In this document: piece by piece, positions 9,001-16,503 of the stretch | Numbering within the stretch: the stretch's first letter is position 1 | How the letters are laid out: the number at the start of each line of letters is the position of its first letter | From: a virus | DNA length: 64,000 nt | Virus record (IMG/VR): IMGVR_UViG_3300046517_002304 | Location: 124,001-188,000 of that record | Direction: 5' to 3' (one strand) | The notes under the pieces: model-generated | Database searches by the model: none | Seen by the model: only the letters and a program-made list of their open reading frames with translations | What the model was told of the DNA's origin: nothing | Program-made: the position numbers and the translations under genes

Positions 9001-10827
9001 GCCGGTTCCATCGGATGTGTTCTGATATCCTTGTTCTGCACCATTATAATAAATGTGAATACCTGAGCCTAAACTAGAACCATTCCATGTTAATGTTATG
9101 TGCACCCAGGTGTTAACTGGAGGCACCACAGAAGACCTGGTGCAATCTGAACTGTTAAAAACGACAGATAACGATAGTCCACCAGAATTATAGCTAACAT
9201 ACCAACCACGCTGAACGTCATTATCTGTTTTATAAATAAGAGTTGTGGTCACCGATACAGAAATATACGTCCAAAAACTAACTGTGAACGCCCCAGTACT
9301 GGTAAGCGACGTAGCTGGTCCTAATATGTAAGAAGTACTAGCTCCAGTAAAATGAAAGCTACCAAAACCGCCCTTGTGGCTTGATGGCTTGAAGCCATCA
9401 ACAGCCGAACTCATGTTTGTTAAAGTACCCGAATTTCTTCTACTAGTTAAATCATATATTTTTGATGCTTTACTAGTTTGCGCTTCTGCTAGATACCATA
9501 ATACTAGTCCTTTGGATAATGGATGCTTTAAATTTATACGATTACTAAATCTTTGATTATTGGCAGACGTAGTAAAAATTTTATTTATGTTCGGAGCAAA
9601 CCCAGCAAATTGGGTGATAAAAGAAGACACTAACAAATGGGCGACTTTGGCATTGTTAACAGTAGAATTACTGCTGCATATTATGCTGGTAGTGGCTTTT
9701 GTGGCATCTCTTCCTGCCGCTACAATACTACTATTACATCTTACCCCACAAGTGGCAACATGCGTAACCCTACAATTAGGCGTCGTAATGCTAGAATTAC
9801 ACTTAACATCACAAATACCAAAAACAAAGTTCTGTAATGCAAAGTAAGGTATAAGCGAAGGCTGAGAATAAAGTTCGTCAGGATAACGCCAAAGTTCAAA
9901 AACCTGTCCTGCCGTAAAAGGTTCAGCATATAACCTAAAGTCACGTATCGGTCCTATAAAATTATGGCTTGCACTAGCTCCGCTAGTGGCAACCTGCCCG
10001 CCGATGGTAATGGCTTGATTAGCGCACGATAACACTCCGGCAGCGTTTGCGCTGGCGGAGGTACTTGTGGCAATTAACTGTCCGTTAATATAAAAGTACT
10101 GCGGCCGTGTTGCCGGAAAAGGATTAAACCGGCTTACTACGCAAGCATGAATCCATTCGCCAGGATTATCGTCAATCCTAATAACAAAGTCATTACCAGC
10201 ATAAATGTTATCGATCCAGTGTAATTCACGAGTATGAGGATCATACCAGAGGTACCATCCTTGAATGGTCGCTGGCCCACTATCATGAGGAACATGATTG
10301 CCAACAATAACATAGGTAAAACCACCGGCGACTTGGTCAGGCGGTATCATAAACCAGATAGACATTGTCCAGCCGACTGATTCTGAATTTACAATTTGCG
10401 GAATAGAGCACTGGGTAGGTACAGTAATATAATTATCGCCTGCTATCCTGTTAAACACCATGCCGAAGTAAGAGTCATATATCCACTGTCCTGTTAGATG
10501 ACCTGTTAGTGCGCCGTTAAAGTGGTTTGGTCCTACGTCCCTAACTGGATAGAAACCAGATCCTCCCGTACCATTTGAATCTCCAGAACCATCATTCAAC
10601 GGCATAGCCAACACAAGTGTTGGCGTATACTGCGAGCTACCTTCGTTAATGCCAGGACACCAGAGTCCTCCCCATTCTGTATTTGTAATACATGGACGAA
10701 CGTCAGGTACTGAGCCAGAGAATGACTGGATAGAAACTAGGCTACCGTCGATAGAATATGATAACGTTGGATCTACATCGCTGAATGTAGGTAGCTTTCT
10801 TATTGTAGCTAACGGAGTTATCACCAT
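3085..10827 (-). CDS. Giant LamG-domain adhesin with 20-residue Cys repeats
   Basis: 2580 residues, the largest gene here. Three LamG/concanavalin-A-like domains are visible at about residues 95-305, 440-655 and 1775-1995; the second and third are near copies, each with TVSFW near the start and a DVKVYGRAL- or DIRVYNRAL-type end strand. Between them run dozens of about 20-residue repeats (main array about 685-1530) of the type KVAHVGTCLISCSSNIIANA, most with paired Cys (C-x3-C). A more degenerate array follows the third LamG domain. The C-terminal 80 residues are non-repetitive and Pro-rich. Ser, Thr and Asn are very abundant. LamG domains usually bind glycans, so a tail-fibre or virion-surface receptor-binding role is likely (inference). 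No signal peptide or membrane span. Neighbouring glycosyltransferases may modify it. Confidence 0.75.
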   Translation of the reverse strand: MVITPLATIRKLPTFSDVDPTLSYSIDGSLVSIQSFSGSVPDVRPCITNTEWGGLWCPGINEGSSQYTPTLVLAMPLNDGSGDSNGTGGSGFYPVRDVGPNHFNGALTGHLTGQWIYDSYFGMVFNRIAGDNYITVPTQCSIPQIVNSESVGWTMSIWFMIPPDQVAGGFTYVIVGNHVPHDSGPATIQGWYLWYDPHTRELHWIDNIYAGNDFVIRIDDNPGEWIHACVVSRFNPFPATRPQYFYINGQLIATSTSASANAAGVLSCANQAITIGGQVATSGASASHNFIGPIRDFRLYAEPFTAGQVFELWRYPDELYSQPSLIPYFALQNFVFGICDVKCNSSITTPNCRVTHVATCGVRCNSSIVAAGRDATKATTSIICSSNSTVNNAKVAHLLVSSFITQFAGFAPNINKIFTTSANNQRFSNRINLKHPLSKGLVLWYLAEAQTSKASKIYDLTSRRNSGTLTNMSSAVDGFKPSSHKGGFGSFHFTGASTSYILGPATSLTSTGAFTVSFWTYISVSVTTTLIYKTDNDVQRGWYVSYNSGGLSLSVVFNSSDCTRSSVVPPVNTWVHITLTWNGSSLGSGIHIYYNGAEQGYQNTSDGTGTHFDDITSPLVIGSYNQSVQGLTGYMDDIRVYNRALSRGEASLLYQNSITSYPGLLNRSNKYINFSTVNSPSTWVITCTSNISPNAKVAHLDTCAIICSSAIVATGKITRNSVCSIVCTSNIIANVKVAHVESTNHLTCTSNITANAKVAHVGTCLISCSSNIIASARVDHVESVNHIVCNSSIIASAKVVHVESTNNLTCASNITASAKVAHVGTCLISCTSNIIANAKVAHVGTCLVSCSSNIIASAKVAHVGTCLISCTSNIIANAKVAHVGTCLVSCSSNITANSKVAHVESTNSLNCTSSISGSAKVTHVGTCLILNTSSILASAKVAHVGTVGVLCGSNIIANAKVAHVGACLLSCSSNITASVKAAHIGAINISCSSNITANSKVAHVESTNSLNCTSSISGSAKVAHIATTNISCVCNIRAVLGATSVVSCSSNIIANAKVAHVGTCLLSCSSSIIPNSKVAHIESTNNLNCSSGIVASSRVAHVGTVGVLCGSNIIANAKVAHVGTCLVSCSSSIIANARIAHVGTCLASCSSSIIANSKVAHVESTNHITCSSSIGGNANVTHIEITSILACASSIIASARVAHVGVVGVLCGSNITASSRVAHVGTCLASCNSNIIASTKVAHVGTCLISCNSSIIASAKVAHVESVNHLTCTSNINASVHGTTTGNSDIICSSSVSANCRVAHKSIFISANSGILIVTNIQVAHVATTLIANTSSSTVSNTKVAHVGTYLASCTSNINPSAKVVHVESTNNLTCASNITANAKVVHVGTCLALCSSSIIASTKVVHAGTCLALCNSSIIANARVAHVGTCLTSCNSSIIASAKTTHVESTNNLNCTSSIGSNSGIVHKDICGVICQTLFNSSSKVAHVATCLTSCTSNINPSAKVAHVESINHLSCNSSIAGLGRNLNKDSINILCNSLISASSKISHSEQAIVVASVNLASNSKVSHTASCAVACSTFMRSVTGSITHFTCTASQNASAGVGHIATESISLSSSIVARANLNTKANIGIKCNSAFGANSDKNTASTSSVLNASSLLSLISKVSHKATSNVSPICVVNANSRISAHITSSIICSSSLMASSKNSTKSTSLVLDASLVRATSTSVTTSTAHIASSVGLASVAKIQHLEVGSIILQNAGYINRAFPITSNNIRFNYAVNRKSCLSKSLNLWLLALPQTSRGLKWYDLTGRNNHGSLTNMSSGSDGWSFSSHKGGLGSMHFTAAKSSSVNGKISNLTGINPFTVSFWINPTSTGTIVYKTDQDTTAGWYCQLGGSNLSFLVVHSTTDCTRTCASPKIGYWTHVACSWGGSSSGTSIKIYYNGVEQVYSATASGSGSHKSDDGQPLILGSFNNQSGTFFSGYLNDVKVYGRALGAEETSLLYQDSINGYNTLLARDYKTLSFDTIIQQSNWPLAAVANIASVSKVAHIAEAIALPFAAMLPSSKVAHVENTIHITGISSCSAAATASHLTTSTNSAASNLSAISKVLATNTSSFNTVAHISAGAQVLHKSSVQELSISNIVAASRVLNNSSYQASSNSIILINARNAERSTYAATCQAFVSANAKTTHLSNALNIGSTNFNSTAKILHLSTSLMSVVSAIRLLPRIISKAISSLLNSSNLTASVSNTDKAVCSVKNASSVNANARVAHVSTCRLSSSSNMSANGKASAKAASSISNNINVSVSQTKVAHVSSIRTINNCNLALSAKALHLNSTSAKIISTAISSGSVSHRTNSNLICLVNVPLHAKTDHRASDSLNGQSTLSVVGKSSHRSACSLKPNSSVSSNGKVVHISNTSLRTDMSELAIAKADHMANSIIAATSRMANIDRLSNNHIKCDSSIVLSETVIRGIHTNLNSISNITAIPKNDIKASWKAICAAHIIGNASFFKAPTPNIPIGFMPDSISEENRLNPNSPEYGRPWNVQRSESWGAYQNGLNIPEFLDDQIFVPAPLGGEKIVVERNERPQ
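6240..8775 (-). repeat. 60-bp tandem repeat array inside the adhesin gene
   Basis: About forty units of 60 bases encode the 20-residue KVAHVGTCL-type repeat. Units differ by scattered substitutions, and alternate versions (VGTCLxSC, VESTNxLxC, VGVVGVLC) are interspersed, showing repeated duplication and recombination. The repeat has coding function and no spacers, so it is not a CRISPR array. The opposite strand is open in places only because of the repeat's composition. Confidence 0.85.
8161..8379 (-). repeat. Exact 99-bp direct duplication within the array
   Basis: Bases 8161-8259 and 8281-8379 are identical at a 120-base offset, that is two repeat units. This is much more similar than other neighbouring units and marks a recent unequal recombination. 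A further near-identical block of about 50 bases is shared between about 6695-6745 and 8393-8443. Confidence 0.8.
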
Positions 10828-10831
10828 ATAC

Positions 10832-10839
10832 TATTTATG
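10832..10839 (-). promoter_or_regulatory. Late-promoter-like box CATAAATA
   Basis: Differs by one base from the T4 late consensus TATAAATA. It ends 4 bases before the adhesin ATG at 10827; the 15-mer CATAAATAGTATATG containing box and start codon is repeated exactly before the gene at 29771. No Shine-Dalgarno sequence fits between box and ATG, so the transcript may be leaderless. Confidence 0.5.
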
Positions 10840-10872
10840 GTGAATTTAGATAATGAAGAAAATTATCAAATA

Positions 10873-11271
10873 TTAAGAAATTGAGACTGTAAATTGCTTT
10901 GTATCTACCGTCGCCGTAACGCTTGCGCCAGAATTATTACTAATATAAACTTCAAATTTGCTAACCCTGTCGCCTGGAACATTAAATGTTCTATGGTAGG
11001 TTGTGCTAATCGCATATGGCATCGTGAATCCCCAAGGGGCATCATTGGTAGCAGATTCGTAGGTTGGAGTGTCGTCCACCATTCTTAATACATTAACAAT
11101 AACTCCCTGTGTTGCCGTTCCACCGTAAGCAATCGTAACAGAAACTTCAGTTCCTACTTTACCAGAATTTGAAATTGATGCTGTAGTGGAACTACTTGTA
11201 TTAGTAATAGTGGAACTTGCGATGCTTGTCGCTGTCCACGTTGAATCCCAATTAGTGCTGATTGTTGCCAT
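10873..11271 (-). CDS. Small beta-rich virion protein (putative)
   Basis: 132 residues, Ser/Thr-rich with alternating hydrophobic strands and no helix-forming stretch or signal peptide, as expected of an Ig-like or jelly-roll virion protein. It lies 45 bases upstream of the giant adhesin on the same strand, so it could be an adhesin chaperone, a tip protein or a head decoration protein. I do not recognise a named family. A TAAATA-type box precedes it closely. Confidence 0.6.
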   Translation of the reverse strand: MATISTNWDSTWTATSIASSTITNTSSSTTASISNSGKVGTEVSVTIAYGGTATQGVIVNVLRMVDDTPTYESATNDAPWGFTMPYAISTTYHRTFNVPGDRVSKFEVYISNNSGASVTATVDTKQFTVSIS

Positions 11272-11278
11272 TATACAT

Positions 11279-11286
11279 TATTTATT
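11279..11286 (-). promoter_or_regulatory. Late-promoter-like box AATAAATA
   Basis: Ends 7 bases before the ATG at 11271 and matches the T4 late core except at the first base. No Shine-Dalgarno sequence lies between. It sits in the divergent gap between this gene and the plus-strand GT9-like gene. Confidence 0.4.
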
Positions 11287-11307
11287 AATCTCCACTAATT
11301 TAATCTT

Positions 11308-12177
11308 ATGACTAAGATATTCGTCACCGCAGGAATCGGTGATTTTATAGCATCTGAATGCTTTTTTCCCGAAGATTTGAGGAAAAGCATTACCAAGATA
11401 TATTACGCAACTCCAGCGCAAAAAGAAATTATTCAGATCGTTTCAGCGCTACCTAATTATCCGAATCTTAAAGAACAAGTAATCATATGGAAAGAGTTTA
11501 ATAACCCAGCGCCATATTGCTTCTTTCACAAGAATCACTTTGAGGGATTTTCTAAAAATCATAATGGCGATCCACTTCCAGGTGATTGGAATGAGGTTGA
11601 AGATTGGAGTATCGCCATCAGGTTTAAGGCAGTTAATGAAACAAATGTCTTTAACTACTGGGAACTTTCAAAGACGTTAATTAAACAAGAAGATTTTACA
11701 GATTATACATATTCCAGTTTAATAAAACATAAGCTATGTGATGCGCCTAGCCCGCCGCTAAATGCAGTGGCAATCGCGCCAGTAACAAGTAGTTTTGGCA
11801 GTCCTCCAGAAAGAAATTTTAATGATGACGACTGGAGCACTATTTTATCATTACTAACTGAAAATAACCAGATAGGTGTAGTTTTAGGAACTGGTAATCT
11901 TTATGTTCCAAATCACGGCAGAATTATTAATTTGCTTAATCAAACTTCTATTTTGCAATCGATTGAAATATTAAAACAGTGCCACGGATATTATGGTATT
12001 GACTCTTTTATGTCGGTATTAGCAGCCAAGTTATTTGATAATATAAGAATTAAAAGTTTAAACTCTCACTGTTATCGCTACAAGCACATATATTATTATC
12101 CTAAAACAAATTTTGATTTTTTGTACGGAGCCAACAATCTTGTTCTTCACGCTTTTGGATTAACTGATTTAAAATGA
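11308..12177 (+). CDS. GT9/heptosyltransferase-like protein
   Basis: 289 residues. The start MTKIFVTAGIGDFIASECFF has the glycine-rich GIGDF loop seen at the start of GT9 (ADP-heptose:LPS heptosyltransferase-type) folds. The C-terminal part has GVVLGTGNL, then a region (SIEILKQCHGYYGIDSFMSVLAAKLF) that matches the donor-site segment of that family, where GxDSG or similar precedes an alanine-rich helix. The match is by pattern only. It overlaps the next gene by 4 bases (ATGA), which has a clearer GT9-like C-terminus, so both probably work on the same glycan. Confidence 0.55.
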   Translation: MTKIFVTAGIGDFIASECFFPEDLRKSITKIYYATPAQKEIIQIVSALPNYPNLKEQVIIWKEFNNPAPYCFFHKNHFEGFSKNHNGDPLPGDWNEVEDWSIAIRFKAVNETNVFNYWELSKTLIKQEDFTDYTYSSLIKHKLCDAPSPPLNAVAIAPVTSSFGSPPERNFNDDDWSTILSLLTENNQIGVVLGTGNLYVPNHGRIINLLNQTSILQSIEILKQCHGYYGIDSFMSVLAAKLFDNIRIKSLNSHCYRYKHIYYYPKTNFDFLYGANNLVLHAFGLTDLK

Positions 12178-14231
12178 ACGTAATAAAAACATGTAAACAC
12201 GGCCAATTCATATACAATCCGAATGATGAATATATTGGTAGATCACTCACTAATTATGGCGAATATGAAGAAGAAGAGGTTAGGTTTTTTGAAAGCGTAA
12301 TCAAAGAAGGCGATTGGGTATTAGATATTGGGGCCAATATTGGCACGCATACCATAGCTTTTTCTAAGTTAGTTGGCAATGGTGCGGTATGGGCATTTGA
12401 ACCACAAAGACAGGTATATTATGCTCTTTGTGGCAATATAGCAATTAACAATTTGAGTAATGTGTACGCATTTCAACAAGTGGTTAGCAACAAAGATGGG
12501 CAAATGAAAATACCAGAACTTGATTTTAAAGTTCCAGGCAATTTCGGCGGCTTAGAGTTGCATAAAAAGTATGCGCCGAACAAGCCAAACACCATGGCAA
12601 GAATGACCACTATTGATTTAATGAAATTAAAGAGATGTAATTTCATTAAAATAGATGTAGAGGGAATGGAAATGAACGTGTTGGCTGGGGCCAGAAACAC
12701 TATCATTAAATTTCAGCCAATCCTATTCGTTGAAAACGATAGGTTGGACATGGCCAAAGATCTAACTGAATACATAATCAAATTAGGATATAAAACATAT
12801 ATTTATAAGTCATTGTTGTTTAACAAAAACAACTTTCATAAAAATCAGAATAACGTTTTTGGCTTTGTGGGATGTTTAAATTTGATTTGTATACCAAATC
12901 ACATGGCGGACCAATTTGAAGCGGCGTCAGATTTTAAGCCATTTGACGGAGTATTTGACGATAATGACAAGTCTAGTTCAGCAAATGCTATGAGTATTAT
13001 TCGTTGCGATTCTATAAATTATCTTCTTGAATCTGCTCAAAAATGTTCAAATATTCATGAATATGAAAAAGCAGAAGAGTACCTGAATATTGCTTTAAAA
13101 ATTAAAGATGATGAACATGCTGTTTATACTGGACTAGCGGCTTTGATGTATAAGAAAACGGACTTCTCCAGAGCTTTGACATACCTTGATAAATCATTGT
13201 CGCTAGAGCATTCTTTGGCTAATTTAAACTCCAAAGGACTGACGCTAGGGTTTTTAAATCGCCCGAAAGAAGCCATAGAGTGTTTCCGAGAATATTTAAT
13301 GCATAAAGAAAATGATGCACAGGTTCATTTTAATATGTCTTTGGATATGATAAAATCTGGAGATTTTAAAGAAGGCTTCCGAGAGTATGAGTGGAGGCTT
13401 CTATTGCCTAAATCGTCTGCTTATATGGAAAGGTTTGGTTCAAAGCCTATATGGGAAGGTTCGCCAAATAAAAAAGTTCTTTTGTTTATTGAGCAGGGTG
13501 TTGGTGATTTTATACAATTCGTTAGATACGCCAAGCTTCTAAAAGAAAGAGGCTGCTATGTTATTAGCGAAATGTGGGATGATGTAAAAGATTTATTTAA
13601 AGATTACCCTTATATTGATGAATTTGTAGCAATACGCAAATATGGCGAGGATGATTGTAAATTACCTGAATTTGACTGTATTGCATCTTGGTGCAGTTTG
13701 CCATACATTTTCAAAACAACTACAGAAACAATTCCTAGTGACGTACCTTATATTACTGTTAAAGATGGGTTTGATGATATTAATGGCGGAATAGGCATAG
13801 TTTGGGCAGGAAGCACCGTACACGACCATGATCATATAAGAAGCTGCTATTTGAGAGATTTAAAGCCATTAGATGGTCTTAAGTTATACTCCTTACAAAA
13901 AGGCAGTATGCAGAGAGTATGGAACAATACTGGTCCAGTTGATTTAATGGATGGATCTGATGTTAAGTATACAGATCTAGCGCCAAGAATTAATGATTTC
14001 AATGATACTGCTAAAATAATATCTAAATTAGATGCTGTGGCTACTGTTGATACGTCGGTGGCTCATTTAGCGGCGGCTATGGGTAAGCCAGTTTACTTGG
14101 CTCTTGGAAAATCTAATGACTTTCGTTGGTTTGATAAGGGATCTAGCTCACCTTGGTATCCGACTGTTCAGATTTTTCGGCAGGAATCGTCTTGGCTTCA
14201 GGTTTGGGAGCAAGTTCGGCAGAAACTATAA
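12174..14231 (+). CDS. FkbM methyltransferase - TPR - GT9-like fusion
   Basis: 685 residues with three parts. Residues about 1-235 are a FkbM-type SAM methyltransferase: VLDIGANIGTHTIAFSKLV is motif I, followed by AFEPQ and FIKIDVEGME, typical of FkbM. Residues about 270-400 hold tetratricopeptide-like helices (EKAEEYLNIALKI, SRALTYLDKSLSL, KEAIECFREYL). Residues about 430-685 resemble the catalytic region of TPR-linked glycosyltransferases: IEQGVGDFIQFVRYAKLLK, GIVWAGS, then DTSVAHLAAAMGKPVYLAL and SPWYPTVQIFRQ. It would add a sugar and an O-methyl group to the same glycan or glycoprotein (inference). Translation is coupled to the previous gene by ATGA overlap. Its 3' end overlaps the convergent 89-aa gene by 89 bases. 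Confidence 0.8.
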   Translation: MNVIKTCKHGQFIYNPNDEYIGRSLTNYGEYEEEEVRFFESVIKEGDWVLDIGANIGTHTIAFSKLVGNGAVWAFEPQRQVYYALCGNIAINNLSNVYAFQQVVSNKDGQMKIPELDFKVPGNFGGLELHKKYAPNKPNTMARMTTIDLMKLKRCNFIKIDVEGMEMNVLAGARNTIIKFQPILFVENDRLDMAKDLTEYIIKLGYKTYIYKSLLFNKNNFHKNQNNVFGFVGCLNLICIPNHMADQFEAASDFKPFDGVFDDNDKSSSANAMSIIRCDSINYLLESAQKCSNIHEYEKAEEYLNIALKIKDDEHAVYTGLAALMYKKTDFSRALTYLDKSLSLEHSLANLNSKGLTLGFLNRPKEAIECFREYLMHKENDAQVHFNMSLDMIKSGDFKEGFREYEWRLLLPKSSAYMERFGSKPIWEGSPNKKVLLFIEQGVGDFIQFVRYAKLLKERGCYVISEMWDDVKDLFKDYPYIDEFVAIRKYGEDDCKLPEFDCIASWCSLPYIFKTTTETIPSDVPYITVKDGFDDINGGIGIVWAGSTVHDHDHIRSCYLRDLKPLDGLKLYSLQKGSMQRVWNNTGPVDLMDGSDVKYTDLAPRINDFNDTAKIISKLDAVATVDTSVAHLAAAMGKPVYLALGKSNDFRWFDKGSSSPWYPTVQIFRQESSWLQVWEQVRQKL

Positions 14232-14412
14232 CCTTTCCATTATCTAAAGTTAAGGTAAAGTTGGTTATTAGTTTATTGTTTTTTAACTTTGTAAAGAGAT
14301 TATTAATCTGGATGTGCGCATCAGAATTATCTTGAATATCGGCTGGACTGTCAGGAAAGAATAACTTTCTCGGAAGCGTAATGTGGACTTTTCCACCATC
14401 TACTATAGGCAT
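14143..14412 (-). CDS. Small unknown protein, antisense overlap
   Basis: 89 residues, begins MPIVDGGKVHITLPRKLFF and ends in a charged, Pro/Lys/Glu-rich tail. An AGGAG Shine-Dalgarno sequence lies 6 bases before its ATG, which argues that it is real although its last 89 bases run antisense to the fusion gene. The middle (NFTLTLDNGKVIVSAEL) is predicted beta. No family recognised. Confidence 0.6.
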   Translation of the reverse strand: MPIVDGGKVHITLPRKLFFPDSPADIQDNSDAHIQINNLFTKLKNNKLITNFTLTLDNGKVIVSAELAPKPEAKTIPAEKSEQSDTKVS

Positions 14413-14477
14413 AATTGTCTCCTAAAATTCTTAGCTTGAAGCCTATATAAATTAGTTAACTAAAAGGAAAATTCACA

Positions 14478-14915
14478 ATGGCAGCAATGTCTACTTATCT
14501 TGAAGGTCAGTTTATTACCCATGTGTTCCGCACTGGAACATTTACTAAACCGACAGTATTGGCCCTAGCTCTTTGTACTACGACCCCGATTGCAAGCGAT
14601 TCAGGAACGCTAAGCGGTGCAGGTTCAACTGGTATTGAAGTAGCAAACAGTAATGGCTATACCCGAGTCACCTACAATCCACTTGACGCTAACTGGGCTG
14701 TTGCCAGCAATGGTACAACTAGCAACTCAAGCTCTATTACTTGGGCGTCAGCTACGGGTAACTGGGGGACAGTAACGTCACTCGCTATATGCGATAACAT
14801 TACTTATAATACCGGGCAAATGTTCTTTTTTTCGACGCTTGCACAAAATAAAGTTCTCAGTGCGAACGATACTTTCTCCTTCGCATCATCAGGCTTGACG
14901 GTTTCGTTTAGCTAA
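14478..14915 (+). CDS. Phage structural protein, tail-fibre-associated type
   Basis: 145 residues. The pattern MxxYLExxFxxHVFRTxTFTKPT, then a central SSSITWASATGNWGTVTSLAICD and an end with LSANDTFSFASSGLTVSF, matches a family of small beta-rich phage structural proteins often annotated as tail or minor tail proteins. It has its own upstream region with an AAGG Shine-Dalgarno sequence and is followed by a strong hairpin terminator, so it is transcribed as a single gene. The exact virion location is not known from sequence. Confidence 0.65.
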   Translation: MAAMSTYLEGQFITHVFRTGTFTKPTVLALALCTTTPIASDSGTLSGAGSTGIEVANSNGYTRVTYNPLDANWAVASNGTTSNSSSITWASATGNWGTVTSLAICDNITYNTGQMFFFSTLAQNKVLSANDTFSFASSGLTVSFS

Positions 14916-14938
14916 CTTTTTATTATATTGTTTTATCC

Positions 14939-14970
14939 AAACCCACGTCAAAATTTGACGTGGGTTTTTT
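14939..14970 (+). terminator. Rho-independent terminator
   Basis: AAACCCACGTCAAA (14939-14952) pairs perfectly with TTTGACGTGGGTTT (14954-14967), and a T-run follows. It ends the transcript of the 145-aa structural gene. Confidence 0.85.
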
Positions 14971-15002
14971 ATTTTGATTAACTTGCTTTCATACTATCAT
15001 TA

Positions 15003-16460
15003 TCATTGCTGTTCTTTATTTCCATTACTTTTTCTTTTGCTAATTTTATTTTTATTTATATGCTTTTTACTGATTACTTCGTGCGTTATTTGTTTTAATG
15101 TTTGTTGTCCAGGAAATCCGTTAAATCCTCGCCGTAAATTTTGATCTAAGTTTTTCCAAGATATTCCTAATTCATCATATATTATTGAGGATGTGTCAAT
15201 ACAAGACGGCAGTTTATCATTATCATTAATAAACATTTTAATCCAACTTTTTACTTGTTCAGTTGTAATTTTCCTATTTGTAATTCCTAATCTTCCGTTT
15301 TTTGGATCATTTATATTATATCCTAGGTCGTCATTTTTGCTGCCGAAGTAATTGATCCAGAAGCACTCTCTTTGGGTTGCCGTATCTGGAGTTACTTCTT
15401 TAAAAGTTTCTAACATTAAAAATGCAAAAGCATGATCTCCTCGTTTATTCCATGATCGCTGTAAATGAATATTATCATGTTGGTTTTTTTCTAGATCCCA
15501 TTGATGTTCGCTCAATCTTCCGCCTATGCCGTCCTTACTTATTGCTTGCCCTACATATATTTTACCGCTAATAGTATTAAAGATTCCGTAAATTCCGCTC
15601 ACGCCATAAAATTCACTGAATTCTCCGACTACTGCGTACGTGCCACCCAATAATTCATTACACTTATCTTTAATTTGTTTTAAAGTAAGTTCGCAAGAAG
15701 ATTTACGATACGTCAAATGATTATTAGTAGCCATTGCCATTTCTGGATCAGTAAAATTTCTAAACACTCTATCCACTAATTTATAATAACTCACTTTACA
15801 CCGAAAATCTAGTGACCACTCTTTTGCAGTCTTAGTTTCACCGAATGCAGTAATCTCTTTATTTAAGTTCCTAAATGCTTCGGGAGCGTAGTCTTTAGAC
15901 AATGACTTTTCTGGACTCATTCCATATTGAAATATCCTATTAGACAAAATGTCATAACCTACTTCGCAATTTGGGTGTTGCGATAGTTCTTTTAACGTAT
16001 ATTCTTTGCCTTTATAGGATACTACAGCATCCACTCTATTATTATGTGTACATTCTTCATAATAGCAATTTTCTGGTGAATACGGCTTATTATTATCTTT
16101 ACGATACATCCTGTAACTTTTTTGCCATCCTGCTTTAATTGCCCAATCCTTAAATACATCAAAGCTTGTCCACTCCGAACATACATTTTCCTTGTATTCA
16201 CTGCGCATTGCATTCCAGCACTTATACAGAGGATCTTTTTCTCTAGTTGCCTTAATAAAATGATAGCAATTATCTGGCGAAAAAGGCTTACTATTATCTT
16301 TTCTTTTGATAATTTGGCCGTCTTCCCATCCACCGTCAATCGCCCATTTTTCAAAAATCTTAAAATCTAGCCATTCCGGACAAACGCCAACATTTCCCTT
16401 AGCGCCAATCCAGGATTTGTAAAGCCGATTTGTTCTTCTGTTTTGATTAAAGTCATACAT
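15003..16460 (-). CDS. GIY-YIG endonuclease with HNH-like DNA-binding repeats
   Basis: 485 residues. At about residues 290-310, GIYGIFNTISGKIYVGQA is the GIY-YIG signature, followed by an RLSEHQWDL segment and a downstream catalytic Glu in ATQRECFWINYFGS. Two related N-terminal modules (about 10-70 and 75-135) share the pattern LYKxW, CxEWxxFxxFxxWAxxxGW, RKDNxKPxSPxNCY, as in HNH-type phage DNA-binding modules but without the full catalytic residues. It is probably a free-standing homing endonuclease. A good AAGGTG ribosome site precedes the ATG. It lies between two structural genes. Confidence 0.85.
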   Translation of the reverse strand: MYDFNQNRRTNRLYKSWIGAKGNVGVCPEWLDFKIFEKWAIDGGWEDGQIIKRKDNSKPFSPDNCYHFIKATREKDPLYKCWNAMRSEYKENVCSEWTSFDVFKDWAIKAGWQKSYRMYRKDNNKPYSPENCYYEECTHNNRVDAVVSYKGKEYTLKELSQHPNCEVGYDILSNRIFQYGMSPEKSLSKDYAPEAFRNLNKEITAFGETKTAKEWSLDFRCKVSYYKLVDRVFRNFTDPEMAMATNNHLTYRKSSCELTLKQIKDKCNELLGGTYAVVGEFSEFYGVSGIYGIFNTISGKIYVGQAISKDGIGGRLSEHQWDLEKNQHDNIHLQRSWNKRGDHAFAFLMLETFKEVTPDTATQRECFWINYFGSKNDDLGYNINDPKNGRLGITNRKITTEQVKSWIKMFINDNDKLPSCIDTSSIIYDELGISWKNLDQNLRRGFNGFPGQQTLKQITHEVISKKHINKNKISKRKSNGNKEQQ

Positions 16461-16503
16461 ATTTCACCTTATACGTATTAATCGTCAAATCAAAGCCAAA
16501 ACA

